DNA of 64,000 nucleotides. Source: Pseudomonas sp. RIT-PI-q. GTDB lineage: Bacteria > Pseudomonadota > Gammaproteobacteria > Pseudomonadales > Pseudomonadaceae. Numbering within the stretch: the stretch's first letter is position 1; each line of letters starts with the position of its first letter. Positions 29,801-37,994 of the stretch are shown one piece after another. The translations under genes and the position numbers were made by a program. The notes under the pieces were generated by a model. It saw nothing but the letters and a program-made list of their open reading frames with translations. It made no database searches and was not told where the DNA came from. The stretch covers positions 1-64,000 of the forward strand of contig NZ_LHPC01000029.1 of the NCBI RefSeq assembly GCF_001297125.1, given 5' to 3'.

Positions 29801-30765
29801 CGATCATGGATCGCTACCTGGCGGCGCTGCGCAAACTCAAAGTGCGGATGAACAACATCCAGCGCTCCCAAGACGTCGGCAAAAGCAGCAAGCAACTGAT
29901 CAGCGAGACCCTCGAAGGCCAGCCGAGCGAAGTCACCAGCGTGCGCAACTACGTCGAGACCACCGTCGACACCAGTCAGGGCGGCCTGTCGACTTCGCTG
30001 CAAGGCCTGTTCAGTCTGCCGATTCAGTTCGCCTGGGAAACCCTGCGCGATCCGGCCGGCGAGCAGATCGCCAAGGCCTGGGCGCAACAGATCGCCAAAC
30101 CTTGGGAACAAGTCATGGCGCACCGCTACCCAATCGCGGCGGGCAGTCGCAATGAAGCCTCGGTCAAGGACCTGCAGCGTTTCGTCGACCCGGAATCCGG
30201 CTTGCTGCCGAACTTCAAGCGTAACGAAATCGGCAACCTGTCCGGGGGCGAAGGCCTCGGCATGAGCAGTGCCAGCAAGGCAACGCCGCTGGTCAATCCG
30301 AACATGGTCAACAGCATCGACAAGGCCAGCTCGCTGGGCCAGGTCATTGCCAGCCTGTCGGACCGGGAAAACGGCTTTGAAATCATGCTGGAGCCAGCGG
30401 CCTGGTTCACCGACATCATCTTCACCCTGGACGGTCAGGTGCAGCACTATCGCAACGGCAAGACCAGCTGGAGCCGTTTCTCCTGGCCAGGCACCACCAC
30501 CGCACCCGGCGCGCGCATGGACGTGGTCACGCTGAGCGGCGAACGCATCACGGTGTTCGATTACCCCGGGCGCTGGGGCCTGTTGCGCATGAATGACAGC
30601 GCCCGCGTCAGCGATCTGGATGGTATCCAGCAGCGTTTCAGCTGGAACACCGCCAGCGGCCAGGTCAGCCTCGCCGTGCGCAACTACGGTGGCGTCAAGC
30701 TGACCGATCTGGCGAACGTCAAGGCACTGAGTGCACTCAACGCTAGCGGCGGACGGGTCCAGTGA
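26881..30765 (+). CDS. tssM: T6SS inner-membrane protein TssM (IcmF)
   Basis: A 1294-residue protein with two N-terminal membrane segments (near residues 12-32 and 38-58), a cytoplasmic NTPase domain with an intact Walker A GMSGAGKTS (near 128-136) and DTAGRYL switch, and a third membrane segment near 437-457. A long periplasmic part follows, ending in the IcmF C-terminal domain (EIMLEPAAWFTDIIFTLDG). It forms the trans-envelope channel with TssL and TssJ. Length and domain order are complete. The region around residues 565-680 is low-complexity (SAKARAQGLK...AAAKGSANKV). Confidence 0.97.
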   Translation: MKTLLRLLKSFWFVIPVLWLASLAVCWFAAPHVSWLRGYTLEAMAIISAFYLLIIVLRQYKRIRAEHNLENLVQIEVDRSLKSTGEFRDQQVLRERLKHAIAMLRTDRSAGGGGSSALYDLPWYLVIGMSGAGKTSLLTRSGLSASIANSANDTQSGTQHCDWYFSPEAVMIDTAGRYLRDDQSASEFAAFLRMLKKQRNKAAVNGLVLVVSLPELLAASATERNELAAQLVSRIEEYTACLDPNPPIYLMLSKTDQLPGFSQAFEGLDLNERQQPLGMTFGLSEIRNQGLRPVLDAKLANLHSHIRRHVDAQMIALGADANSALLNFPNYFSELSVVLEQFLQHFAQTRHTGTQLLLRGLYFTSALQTDQQLSQVYEDDLAESFSLLPEAEHDKHPHSSGKKISDRSYFITDTFRRVIFPDRDLTLYQSRSGHNKSFSPAVLGVAVLAALVFIGWQTLSFQNNRQWLAALREQLNELQQSPERAELLASGQGLELLRDQLAAIEKHRAKGVPLQLSAGLYRGDDIYRVAQTAYLQQLRTQALEPITLQLQLQMRAFNEFAKTMDPQNSFAAAPVKAGSPSAKARAQGLKLPTRLSSVPRSAGDVTSRLSAAAKGSANKVRGDAMTALRNPATASDAAELSATTGGLSLSEEMLGRLDERQVASIIESYNALKLYLMLTQPETHPEPEFVGAALPVAWANTANTDNPVSTAVIQDNSPVYVQLLKNGQAPSLPRNDQLISETRNSLKSFMISSSLVDREYLRLQLESSRQFPAVGLSDLVPLPGRQLLYGSEAVPAIFTRQGWEQFVKPELIKLLSGNLQNESDWVLDGEGGDSLVQKANFIREFMTRYKRDYTQAWYTLIDSVGVRHFTDMANATQQLSLLSDVQNSPVKNLLAAVNDNTQWDVPAPRETQQPGIKRDDGFWGKVTGIFDAQDASPNALISPLPAVDDGSLAKRFEPVSRVFAVQNAEGADSTIMDRYLAALRKLKVRMNNIQRSQDVGKSSKQLISETLEGQPSEVTSVRNYVETTVDTSQGGLSTSLQGLFSLPIQFAWETLRDPAGEQIAKAWAQQIAKPWEQVMAHRYPIAAGSRNEASVKDLQRFVDPESGLLPNFKRNEIGNLSGGEGLGMSSASKATPLVNPNMVNSIDKASSLGQVIASLSDRENGFEIMLEPAAWFTDIIFTLDGQVQHYRNGKTSWSRFSWPGTTTAPGARMDVVTLSGERITVFDYPGRWGLLRMNDSARVSDLDGIQQRFSWNTASGQVSLAVRNYGGVKLTDLANVKALSALNASGGRVQ

Positions 30766-30796
30766 GCACGCTCGCCTTGAATCAGGGACGCGGCCA

Positions 30797-31723
30797 ATGA
30801 TTGGCTGTTTCGGAAAAGTGCCCGCGAGCCCGGACTTCGTCAGCCTGCACGGTGCAGCCGACGACGTCTGCGAGTTCGATGCCTGGCTGCAAGGCGCATT
30901 GGCCGCCCTGCAGCCTCTTGAGGACTGGCGGGAGCTGTTCGACGCCTTGCCCGTGTGCTTTTTCAGCTATCGCGCACGCAGCGGCAACTGGTTGCTGGGC
31001 GGTTTGATCAGCTCGAGGGATTCCAGCCAGCGGCGTTATCCGTTTTTTATTTTTCAAACGGTAAAAGCCAGCGAAGCCGAGCCATTGGTCAATCCTTTCA
31101 CCCTGAGCGAACTGTTCAGCGGGCAGATCAGGCCGCTGCTGCACATGGCCGCCCAGGGCGAAAGCACGTCAGTGCTGTTCGACCGCATCAAGGCCTTGCG
31201 CCCGTTGCAAGGTCAGGACTTCGAGTTGTTCCGGCGCGTGCATGGCAAGTTCCTGGTGAACTTCAACCTGCGTGACATCGCCACCGCGCTCGAAGGCGCC
31301 TACCCGGAATTTGTCACCAATGCCGCGTTGACCCGGCTGCGGGCTTTTAAAAGCCATCTGCACCAGCCAACGCCGATGGGGATTTCCCTGCCCTTGCCGG
31401 CGGAAAGAGGCCTGAAGAATCCGACCGCCGATTTGTGGGTCACCTGGCTGACGCGAATGACAGCCGGCTGCGGCGTGCCGCAGGTCAGCCTGTTGGCAGA
31501 CGACTTCATGCGCCCCCGGCTGATCTGCTTCCCGTCACGCAACAACAGCGATGCCTATCGCGTGCTGACCGGCAGCGGCAACCGCTTGCAGAGCCATGAC
31601 GTGCTGGCGTCGTTCGATGCATTTGATGAGCACCACCCGAAACACGCCTTTCCCGAAATCGACCGCCCTCTTGATGACGTTATCGACCGCTTTGTCGACG
31701 CGCTGGATGTGAAGTCCGTATGA
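30797..31723 (+). CDS. tagF: T6SS-associated regulator TagF
   Basis: A 308-residue protein. The start MIGCFGKVPASPDFVSLHG at 30797 matches the TagF N-terminus exactly where the family begins; the longer frame adds nothing conserved. In P. aeruginosa TagF represses T6SS assembly by sequestering Fha1 and acts with the PpkA/PppA pathway. No fha, ppkA or pppA gene is in this window, so here TagF either works with partners elsewhere or acts independently. It overlaps the next gene (ATGA). Confidence 0.92.
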   Translation: MIGCFGKVPASPDFVSLHGAADDVCEFDAWLQGALAALQPLEDWRELFDALPVCFFSYRARSGNWLLGGLISSRDSSQRRYPFFIFQTVKASEAEPLVNPFTLSELFSGQIRPLLHMAAQGESTSVLFDRIKALRPLQGQDFELFRRVHGKFLVNFNLRDIATALEGAYPEFVTNAALTRLRAFKSHLHQPTPMGISLPLPAERGLKNPTADLWVTWLTRMTAGCGVPQVSLLADDFMRPRLICFPSRNNSDAYRVLTGSGNRLQSHDVLASFDAFDEHHPKHAFPEIDRPLDDVIDRFVDALDVKSV

Positions 31724-34215
31724 ACAAGATCAAGTATTACTTCTTGCGCTTCCAACCCTACATTCTGGGGGTTTGCTTTTTCCTCACCATCTTCGTGGTG
31801 TGGGGCATTGGGCGTGCGTTTGACTTCAGCTCGCTGAACAGCCTGCTGACCGGCATCGGCGTGTTCCTGCTGCTCTCGGCCGGTTACGTGCTGCTGCTGT
31901 ATCGGGGCGTGTCGCGGCACCACAATCTGGAAGGGCTGCTGCGCGACGACGCCGATCAGGCGGTACTGAACGCCAGTCCGGCGGACCGCGAAGAAGTCAG
32001 TCTGTTGCGCGAGCGCCTGTTGCAGAGCATCGAGCGGCTGCACAGCAACAAGCCGCGCGGCAGCAATCCCAAAGATGCGCTGTATGCCCTGCCCTGGTAT
32101 CTGGTGATCGGTCAGCCGGCCGCTGGCAAAAGTACGATGCTCTATCAATCGGGCCTCAATTTCCCTTATGCGGAGCGTGAAGGTGCACGCGTCGCCGGCC
32201 TGGGCGGCACCCGAAATTGCGACTGGTTTTTCAGTTCCGAGGCCGTGCTGCTCGATACCGCCGGGCGCTACATGAACAACCAGGAAGAAGCCGGCAAATG
32301 GCGGGCCTTCCTGCAACTGCTGCGCCAACACCGCCAGCGTCGGCCGCTGAACGGCTTGATCGTCACCGTCAGCATCCACGACATTCTGCAAACCTCGCTC
32401 GAGGATCAGGAGCGTATCGCCAAGCGCCTGCGCGAACGCATCCAGGAAACCCACGCGCTGCTGGAAGTGCGCCTGCCGGTCTACCTGGTGTTCACCAAAT
32501 GCGATCTGGTGCCGGGTTTTGCTCCGTTCTATCGCCAACTGGATGATGTGGCGCGCGGCGAAGTCATGGGCAAGACGTTTTCCCATAAAGGTTATGAGCA
32601 TGCCGACTGGGGCCGGCAATTTGGCGCGGCGATGGACGAGTTGGTCAGCTATTGGCAGCAGGTGGCGAGTCAACAACTGGTCATGCAGGACATTCAGATC
32701 ACCCGTCAGGATTCGGCGGTGTATCGCTTCCCGCTGGAACTGGCGGCGCTGAAGCCGAGACTGCAATTGTTCGTCGACGCGCTATTGCGCGCCAACCCGT
32801 ATCAAAAGGCAGAACTGCTGCGCGGCTTCTATTTCACCAGTGCACTGGACGCCGACCAGCCGGAAATGGGTGGGCACGCACGCCAGGTCACAGAGCGCTT
32901 CTCACTGGACAGCGATCAAGAGATCGCCAGCGGCAATGCGCAACCGCGTCCACTGTTCATCAACAGCCTGTTCCGCAAAGTCATCATTCCCGACCAGCAT
33001 CTGGTGGCGTTGTACACCACCAACCACCGCGAACGTCGGCGCAAGGCGGCATGGATTGGCGGTGCCGGGCTGGTCGCGGTGCTGCTGTGCGGTCTGCTGG
33101 GCTGGTCTTATGTGAACAACAAAAACACCGTGCAGACTATTTCCACGGAACTGGCCCAGGCGGCCAAAACCGACGCCACGGCGACGGGGCAATACACCGA
33201 CTGGCAAACGCTGGATCGCATGCGTTTCTGGACCGCCCATTACTACGCGCAACATCACGATGAAGGCGTACCGATGCGCATGCGCCTGGGGCTTTATCAA
33301 GGCTACAAAGTCGAGCCGCTGGTGCGCAGTCAGTATTTCAATCGGCTGGAAAGCGTGATGCTCAAGCCGACCGCCGACAACCTGACCCGCTCGCTGTACC
33401 TGTTGACCACGCTCAAGGTGTATCAGCGCAACAGCAAGGAACTGCTGCCCGTGACCGGCGTGGACAGTGTCGAACCCAAGGCGCTGCCCAGCGACAACCG
33501 GGCGCAGTCCATCGCTGCCTTCGGCAAGACCACGCTGGACACCTACGTCATGCTCTCGCGGGCCCAGCGCGAAAAGGCTGACCCTGCGTTCCTGAAAGCG
33601 AAAATGCCGGATTACTGGTATCCGGCGATCGCCCGCCAGACCGGTAAAACCATCGGTGCCTCGAATGACGGTTCGACCTCGAATCAGGATTACGAATTTG
33701 CCAGCCGGCAGATCAATTTCTACAGCGACCAGATCCACGAGGAAGACGTGCCGCGGATCCTTGATAACGCGTTCCTGACGTCCAGTTCGCGTAACTACAT
33801 CAACAGTTTGCTCACGCAATCGTTGCGCTCGATCGAGACCATCACCCTGGAATCGGACACCTTGTTCGCCTTTGGCCGTGCCGATTTCCAGAGCCTGAAA
33901 ACCGAAGGCCAGGGCCAGTTGAGCGCCATCGCCGGCAAGCTGTTGAGTACGCCGGACATCGGCAAAATCATCATCGCCGGGCACGCCGATCAACTGGGCG
34001 ACCCACAAGGCAACCTGCAGGTTTCCCGGCAGCGCGCACAAACCATCAAGACCTATCTGGTGGGCAAAGGCGTGCCGGGTGAACTGGTGGAAGCCGTCGG
34101 CGAAGGCAGCACCAAGCCCTTGGTCAAATGCAATATGCAGCAACCAAGAGCGCAGCTTATTCAGTGCCTGGAACCTAACCGGCGCGTGGAAATCGAAGTA
34201 CGGGCGCTCAACTGA
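31720..34215 (+). CDS. Second IcmF-like protein fused to an OmpA peptidoglycan-binding domain
   Basis: An 831-residue protein. Two N-terminal membrane segments (LGVCFFLTIFVVW and LLTGIGVFLLLSAGYVLLL) precede an IcmF-type NTPase with Walker A GQPAAGKST near residue 130 and DTAGRYM. A third membrane segment lies near 444-465. The periplasmic part lacks the TssM C-terminal domain and ends in an OmpA-like domain from about residue 713 (LFAFGRADF, IIIAGHADQLGD, NLQVSRQRAQTIKTYLV). It looks like a TssM paralogue whose periplasmic end was replaced by a cell-wall anchor, probably supplying the anchoring that TagL or evolved TssL give elsewhere. Confidence 0.88.
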   Translation: MNKIKYYFLRFQPYILGVCFFLTIFVVWGIGRAFDFSSLNSLLTGIGVFLLLSAGYVLLLYRGVSRHHNLEGLLRDDADQAVLNASPADREEVSLLRERLLQSIERLHSNKPRGSNPKDALYALPWYLVIGQPAAGKSTMLYQSGLNFPYAEREGARVAGLGGTRNCDWFFSSEAVLLDTAGRYMNNQEEAGKWRAFLQLLRQHRQRRPLNGLIVTVSIHDILQTSLEDQERIAKRLRERIQETHALLEVRLPVYLVFTKCDLVPGFAPFYRQLDDVARGEVMGKTFSHKGYEHADWGRQFGAAMDELVSYWQQVASQQLVMQDIQITRQDSAVYRFPLELAALKPRLQLFVDALLRANPYQKAELLRGFYFTSALDADQPEMGGHARQVTERFSLDSDQEIASGNAQPRPLFINSLFRKVIIPDQHLVALYTTNHRERRRKAAWIGGAGLVAVLLCGLLGWSYVNNKNTVQTISTELAQAAKTDATATGQYTDWQTLDRMRFWTAHYYAQHHDEGVPMRMRLGLYQGYKVEPLVRSQYFNRLESVMLKPTADNLTRSLYLLTTLKVYQRNSKELLPVTGVDSVEPKALPSDNRAQSIAAFGKTTLDTYVMLSRAQREKADPAFLKAKMPDYWYPAIARQTGKTIGASNDGSTSNQDYEFASRQINFYSDQIHEEDVPRILDNAFLTSSSRNYINSLLTQSLRSIETITLESDTLFAFGRADFQSLKTEGQGQLSAIAGKLLSTPDIGKIIIAGHADQLGDPQGNLQVSRQRAQTIKTYLVGKGVPGELVEAVGEGSTKPLVKCNMQQPRAQLIQCLEPNRRVEIEVRALN

Positions 34216-34244
34216 GTCGGCCGTGCTTGTGAAGGAAAACTGTT

Positions 34245-34309
34245 GCCTGGGCCCGCTTGATGTTCGGCCCAGGCCGGTAAGACACCTCTCTTGATCGTTT
34301 CAAAGAGGT
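34245..34309 (+). promoter_or_regulatory. Two stem-loops in the leader of hcp
   Basis: GCCTGGGCC (34245-34253) pairs perfectly with GGCCCAGGC (34266-34274) around a 12-base loop. A second, weaker stem, CCTCT with AGAGG plus TTGA with TCAA, spans about 34283-34309. The first is not followed by a T-run, so it is not a classical terminator. Since hcp needs far more product than the upstream genes, the stems may mark mRNA processing or stabilise an hcp-only transcript; this is inference. Confidence 0.5.
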
Positions 34310-34380
34310 TAAAAACGAAGGGTTGTGATCTGTCCGCAGGTTGTTACAGCCCTTTAAATGAAGGTAAGGAGAAATTAGAA

Positions 34381-34899
34381 ATGGCATTTGACGCATACAT
34401 TCAGATCGAAGGCATTCCAGGTGAAGTGCTCGACGACAAGCACAAGGACTGGATCGAAGTGCTGGGCTACGAGTACGGCGCAACTCAGGCGACTTCCGCG
34501 ACTGCAAGCTCTTCGGGCGGTGCTTCGTCGGAGCGTGTGTCGTTGAGCGATTTCAGCATCCGCAAAGCCGTGGACAAGGCTTCTGCCAAGCTGTTCGAAG
34601 CCTGCTGCAAAGGCACTCACATCGCCAAGATCCAGCTGAACGTCAACCGCGCTGGCGGTGACAAGGTCACCTACCTGACCATCAACCTGGAAGAAGTCGT
34701 GGTCTCGTCTGTCAAGGCAGTCGCCGGCGGCAGTCAGGGCGGTGAAGACAAAGCGGTCAGCGATCTGCCGATTGAAGAAATCAGCTTCAACTTCGCGCGC
34801 ATCAAAACCACCTACACCCAACAAAGCCGGGCCGATGGCCAGGGTGGCGGCAACGTCACCGGTGGCTGGGATCGCACGGCGAACAAAGTTTTCGCTTAA
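34381..34899 (+). CDS. hcp: T6SS tube protein Hcp (TssD)
   Basis: A 172-residue protein starting MAFDAYIQIEGIPGE, with AAGGAG about 10 bases upstream. The Hcp1-like beta-barrel pattern is complete (SDFSIRKAVDKASAKLFEAC, HIAKIQLNVNRAGG, EISFNFARIKTTY). Hexamers stack into the secreted tube and carry small effectors. It follows the IcmF-OmpA gene by 165 bp with leader stem-loops and is followed by a strong terminator, so it is likely the most highly expressed gene here. Confidence 0.98.
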   Translation: MAFDAYIQIEGIPGEVLDDKHKDWIEVLGYEYGATQATSATASSSGGASSERVSLSDFSIRKAVDKASAKLFEACCKGTHIAKIQLNVNRAGGDKVTYLTINLEEVVVSSVKAVAGGSQGGEDKAVSDLPIEEISFNFARIKTTYTQQSRADGQGGGNVTGGWDRTANKVFA

Positions 34900-34940
34900 G
34901 TCCGTAGCGATAGCGGGCCGCGCAAGCGGTCCGTATTCAG

Positions 34941-34980
34941 CACCGTGCCTGCCAAACAGGCACGGTGTTCTTTTATTTTG
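34941..34980 (+). terminator. Rho-independent terminator after hcp
   Basis: CACCGTGCCTG (34941-34951) pairs perfectly with CAGGCACGGTG (34957-34967) around the loop CCAAA, followed by the T-rich TTCTTTTATTTT. It should end most transcription after hcp, leaving tssA to read-through or its own promoter. Confidence 0.92.
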
Positions 34981-34993
34981 ATCAGAGTTGCCT

Positions 34994-36091
34994 ATGTCTG
35001 AATTTCTCAACGACCTTTCGCTGGCCGAACTGACAGCGCCCATCAATGAGGGGAGCGGTGAAGACTTGAGCTTTTCCACCTTGTTCGATCAGGTGAAAGA
35101 AGCGCGTCGAGCAGACCCCGATTACCTTACCCAGGGTGACTGGCAAACCGATCTGAAGACCTCCGATTGGGACCTGACCATTACCTTGGCGGCACAAGGC
35201 CTGGCTCGACAGAGCAAAGACTTGATGCTGGTCGCCTGGCTCAGTGAAGGCCTGGCGCACAAGTACCATTTTGTCGGTATCACCTTCGGCCTGACCCTGG
35301 CCGAGCGCATTCTGCAAACCTTCTGGGCGGATCTGTTCCCCTCCCTTGAGGACGGCGTCGATGAACGCGCCGCACGCCTGGCGTGGATGAAAACCTCACT
35401 GGCCGACATCGTCGGCGCATTGCCGATCACCCAGGGACAACATTTCGGTCTGCTTCGTTACGATGAATCCAGGCACATCGAAAACCTGGCGCTGCAAAAC
35501 CCTCAGGCGATGCGTGCCGCCCTCGACGAAGGCAAGATCAACGCGGAAGTCTTCCAGCGTTCGGTGGTGCTGACCGACTCGGATCATCTACGCCTCAAAG
35601 CCGGCGAAATAGCCGCCTGCCTGAAAGCCTGCCAGCAGCTTCAGAGCACCGCGGACAGACACTTTGGCCATGAGGCGCCGAGCTTTGCCGGGCTCAATGA
35701 CATTTTGTTCCGCGCCGGACAACTGGCCGAGAAACTGCTCAAGGATCGCGGCATCGAACTGTCCCCGGCCCCTGTCGCGCCGGCTCCGGCCATCCCTGAA
35801 AGCATTGGTGAACAACCCGCAGGTTCCGTAATGACCCAGCCCGAGCAAAGCCTTGCGACCACGCCACTTCGAACCACACCGCAGACCCGCGATGAAGCGT
35901 TCACCCTGCTGGCGGGCATCGCCCAGTTCTTCAAACAGACCGAGCCGCAGAGCCCCGTCCCTTACCTGATCGAACGCGCGATCAAATGGGGCAACATGCC
36001 GCTCGAGGGTTGGCTGAACGATGTGATCAAAGACAGCAATGTGGTCGACAGCATCCGCGACGTGCTGGGGACTAAAGAAGCAAAGTCCTGA
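34994..36091 (+). CDS. tssA: T6SS cap/baseplate assembly protein TssA
   Basis: A 365-residue protein. The ATG at 34994 is preferred over a TTG two codons earlier. The ImpA_N domain is seen at residues 1-140 (PINEGSGEDLSFSTLFDQVKEARR, LTITLAAQGLARQSKDL, WADLFP). A Pro/Ala-rich linker near 260-285 is followed by a C-terminal domain with FFKQTEPQSPVPYLIERAIKWG, typical of TssA proteins in the TssA1/VasJ classes. It primes baseplate and sheath growth. It is separated from hcp by a terminator but clearly belongs to the cluster. Confidence 0.95.
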   Translation: MSEFLNDLSLAELTAPINEGSGEDLSFSTLFDQVKEARRADPDYLTQGDWQTDLKTSDWDLTITLAAQGLARQSKDLMLVAWLSEGLAHKYHFVGITFGLTLAERILQTFWADLFPSLEDGVDERAARLAWMKTSLADIVGALPITQGQHFGLLRYDESRHIENLALQNPQAMRAALDEGKINAEVFQRSVVLTDSDHLRLKAGEIAACLKACQQLQSTADRHFGHEAPSFAGLNDILFRAGQLAEKLLKDRGIELSPAPVAPAPAIPESIGEQPAGSVMTQPEQSLATTPLRTTPQTRDEAFTLLAGIAQFFKQTEPQSPVPYLIERAIKWGNMPLEGWLNDVIKDSNVVDSIRDVLGTKEAKS

Positions 36092-36101
36092 CCCTACCAT
36101 T

Positions 36102-36330
36102 GTAGGAGCCGAGCTTGCTCGCGAAAGCGGCCGTCCAGCCAATGAACCTGCCACCTGACACTCCGCCATCGCGAGCAGGCTCGCCCACATTTATGGCGGC
36201 AGTTCGTCGATTTCGTGTTCGCTGAAAATCCCCTGTGGGAGCGGGCTTGCCCGCGATGGGGCCTTCACATTCGGCATCTATGTTGACTGACACACCGCCA
36301 TCGCGGGCAAGCCCGCTCCCACAAGGTATG
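36102..36330. repeat. Two REP doublets
   Basis: First pair: TGTAGGAGCCGAGCTTGCTC near 36102 with its inverse near 36170-36190. Second pair: TGTGGGAGCGGGCTTGCCCG near 36235 with its inverse ending in CTCCCACA near 36326. Inverted pairs separated by about 50 bases are REPIN-type elements of Pseudomonas. They mark the right border of the T6SS region; I saw none to the left. Confidence 0.9.
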
Positions 36331-36469
36331 GGTGGTGACACCTACATCCCAGCCATCCCGCCGCCCGTAGCAGCCGAACGCAGGCTTCGCCAGCTGCTAC
36401 AGGTTGCGTCAGGGCCGACCTCTTTTTAACCGTCCGACCAGAAACTCATTTGAGGGACTTGTGCTTCCG

Positions 36470-36486
36470 GTATTATGGTATACCAT
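36470..36486 (+). promoter_or_regulatory. Candidate GntR operator site 1, GTATTATGGTATACCAT
   Basis: Contains the perfect palindrome ATGGTATACCAT (36475-36486), 39 bases before the DUF1185 gene. The same 16 bases GTATTATGGTATACCA occur at 44378-44393 and a near match lies at 45755-45769 on the other strand. TGGTATACCA-type palindromes are typical operators of FadR-subfamily GntR proteins, one of which is encoded at 42146-42898. Confidence 0.8.
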
Positions 36487-36524
36487 CAGACGCACAGACA
36501 CCCAAACCTCCTACGGAGCAGCTC

Positions 36525-37115
36525 ATGAGTTTCGAAATCCGCAAGATCGTCAGCTACGTCGAAGAAACCTTTATCGAAGGCGGCAAGGCCACCGATACGC
36601 CCGTGACCATGGTCGGGCTGGCCGTGGTGATGAAAAACCCTTGGCTGGGTCGCGGCTTTGTCGAAGACCTGAAACCGGAAATCCGCGCCAATTGCTCCGA
36701 CCTCGGTGCCCTGATGGTTGAGCGTTTGGTAGGCATCATCGGCGGTGCCGGGAAGATCGAGGCGGACGGCAAAGCCGCCGTGGTGGGCGCCGACGGCGAA
36801 ATCGAACACGCCTCCGCCGTCATCCACACCCTGCGGTTCGGCAACCACTATCGCGAAGCGGTCAAAGCCAAGAGCTACCTGAGCTTTACCAACAAGCGTG
36901 GCGGCCCGGGCACATCGATCCAGATTCCGATGATGCACAAGGACGACGAAGGCCTGCGCTCGCACTACATCACCCTGGAAATGCAGATCGAAGATGCACC
37001 GCGTGCCGACGAAATCGTTGTGGTCCTGGGTTGCGCCGATGGCGGCCGCCTGCACCCACGCATCGGCAATCGTTATATCGATCTGGAAGAACTGGCGGCC
37101 GAGAAGGCCCAGTAA
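36525..37115 (+). CDS. DUF1185 'amino acid synthesis' family protein
   Basis: A 196-residue protein starting MSFEIRKIVSYVEETFIEGG after ACGGAG. It matches Pfam PF06684 by its opening, PWLGRGFVEDLKPEI, and 'AVIHTLRFGNHYREAV'. Structures of the family show a chorismate-mutase-like fold; an enzymatic role in amino acid or ring metabolism has been suggested but the reaction is not established. It is the first gene of a catabolic operon (hydrolase, aldehyde dehydrogenase, flavin reductase follow) and sits directly behind operator site 1. Confidence 0.88.
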   Translation: MSFEIRKIVSYVEETFIEGGKATDTPVTMVGLAVVMKNPWLGRGFVEDLKPEIRANCSDLGALMVERLVGIIGGAGKIEADGKAAVVGADGEIEHASAVIHTLRFGNHYREAVKAKSYLSFTNKRGGPGTSIQIPMMHKDDEGLRSHYITLEMQIEDAPRADEIVVVLGCADGGRLHPRIGNRYIDLEELAAEKAQ

Positions 37116-37160
37116 TTCCGGTCAGCCTAACTACAACAAAAAGGCATGCAGGAGCGCTCC

Positions 37161-37994
37161 ATGATTCGGCTCACCGCTGAACGCACCCCGGCTGGCACCA
37201 GTTATCTGGCGACCGGCCAAGGCCAGCCCGTGGTCTTGATCCACGGCGTGGGCCTGAACAAAGAAATGTGGGGCGGTCAGGTCGTTGGCCTGGCCACCAA
37301 ATACCGTGTGATTGCCTACGACATGCTCGGCCATGGCGCCAGCCCGCGGCCGGAAAGCGGCACGCCCCTGCTCGGCTATGCCGACCAGTTGCTGGAGTTG
37401 CTCGACCATCTGCAACTGCCGCAGGCGGCTGTGATCGGTTTTTCCATGGGCGGGCTGGTCGCCAGGGCGTTTGCCTTGCATTACCCGCAACGCTTGCAGG
37501 GTCTGGTGGTGCTCAATAGCGTATTCAATCGCAGCGCCGAACAGCGTGCCGGCGTCATCGCCCGCACCGCTCAGGCGGCTGAGCACGGGCCGGATGCCAA
37601 CGCCGAAGCCGCGCTGTCACGCTGGTTCAGCCGTGAGTATCAGGCCGCCAACCCGGCACAGATTGCCGCCCTGCGCCAGACCCTGGCGGGCAATGACCCG
37701 CAGGGTTACCTGACCACTTATGAGCTGTTTGCCACGCAGGACATGTACCGTGCCGACGACCTGGGCAGCATTCAGGTGCCGACGCTGGTCGCCACCGGCG
37801 AACTGGATCCGGGCTCGACACCGGAAATGGCCCAGCAATTGGCCGAGCGGATTCCCGGCGCGACAGTCGCCGTGCTCGCCGAGCAGAGGCATATGATGCC
37901 CGTAGAATCGCCGCGCCTGGTCAACCAGCTGTTGCTGGAGTTTCTCGACACGGCAAACGCCCGACAAAACCAAATAAAGGGGATCGTTGCATGA
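37161..37994 (+). CDS. Alpha/beta hydrolase
   Basis: A 277-residue protein; the ATG at 37161 has AGGAG 6 bases upstream and is preferred to the ATG at 37146. It has an oxyanion-hole HGVGLNKEMW, nucleophile elbow GFSMGG (Ser near residue 98), acid in GELDPGSTPEM and a C-terminal catalytic His in QRHMMPVE. It resembles RutD/PcaD-type hydrolases of small amides, enol-lactones or carbamates. In this operon it most likely hydrolyses a ring-cleavage or amide intermediate; the substrate is unknown. It overlaps the next gene (ATGA). Confidence 0.9.
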   Translation: MIRLTAERTPAGTSYLATGQGQPVVLIHGVGLNKEMWGGQVVGLATKYRVIAYDMLGHGASPRPESGTPLLGYADQLLELLDHLQLPQAAVIGFSMGGLVARAFALHYPQRLQGLVVLNSVFNRSAEQRAGVIARTAQAAEHGPDANAEAALSRWFSREYQAANPAQIAALRQTLAGNDPQGYLTTYELFATQDMYRADDLGSIQVPTLVATGELDPGSTPEMAQQLAERIPGATVAVLAEQRHMMPVESPRLVNQLLLEFLDTANARQNQIKGIVA

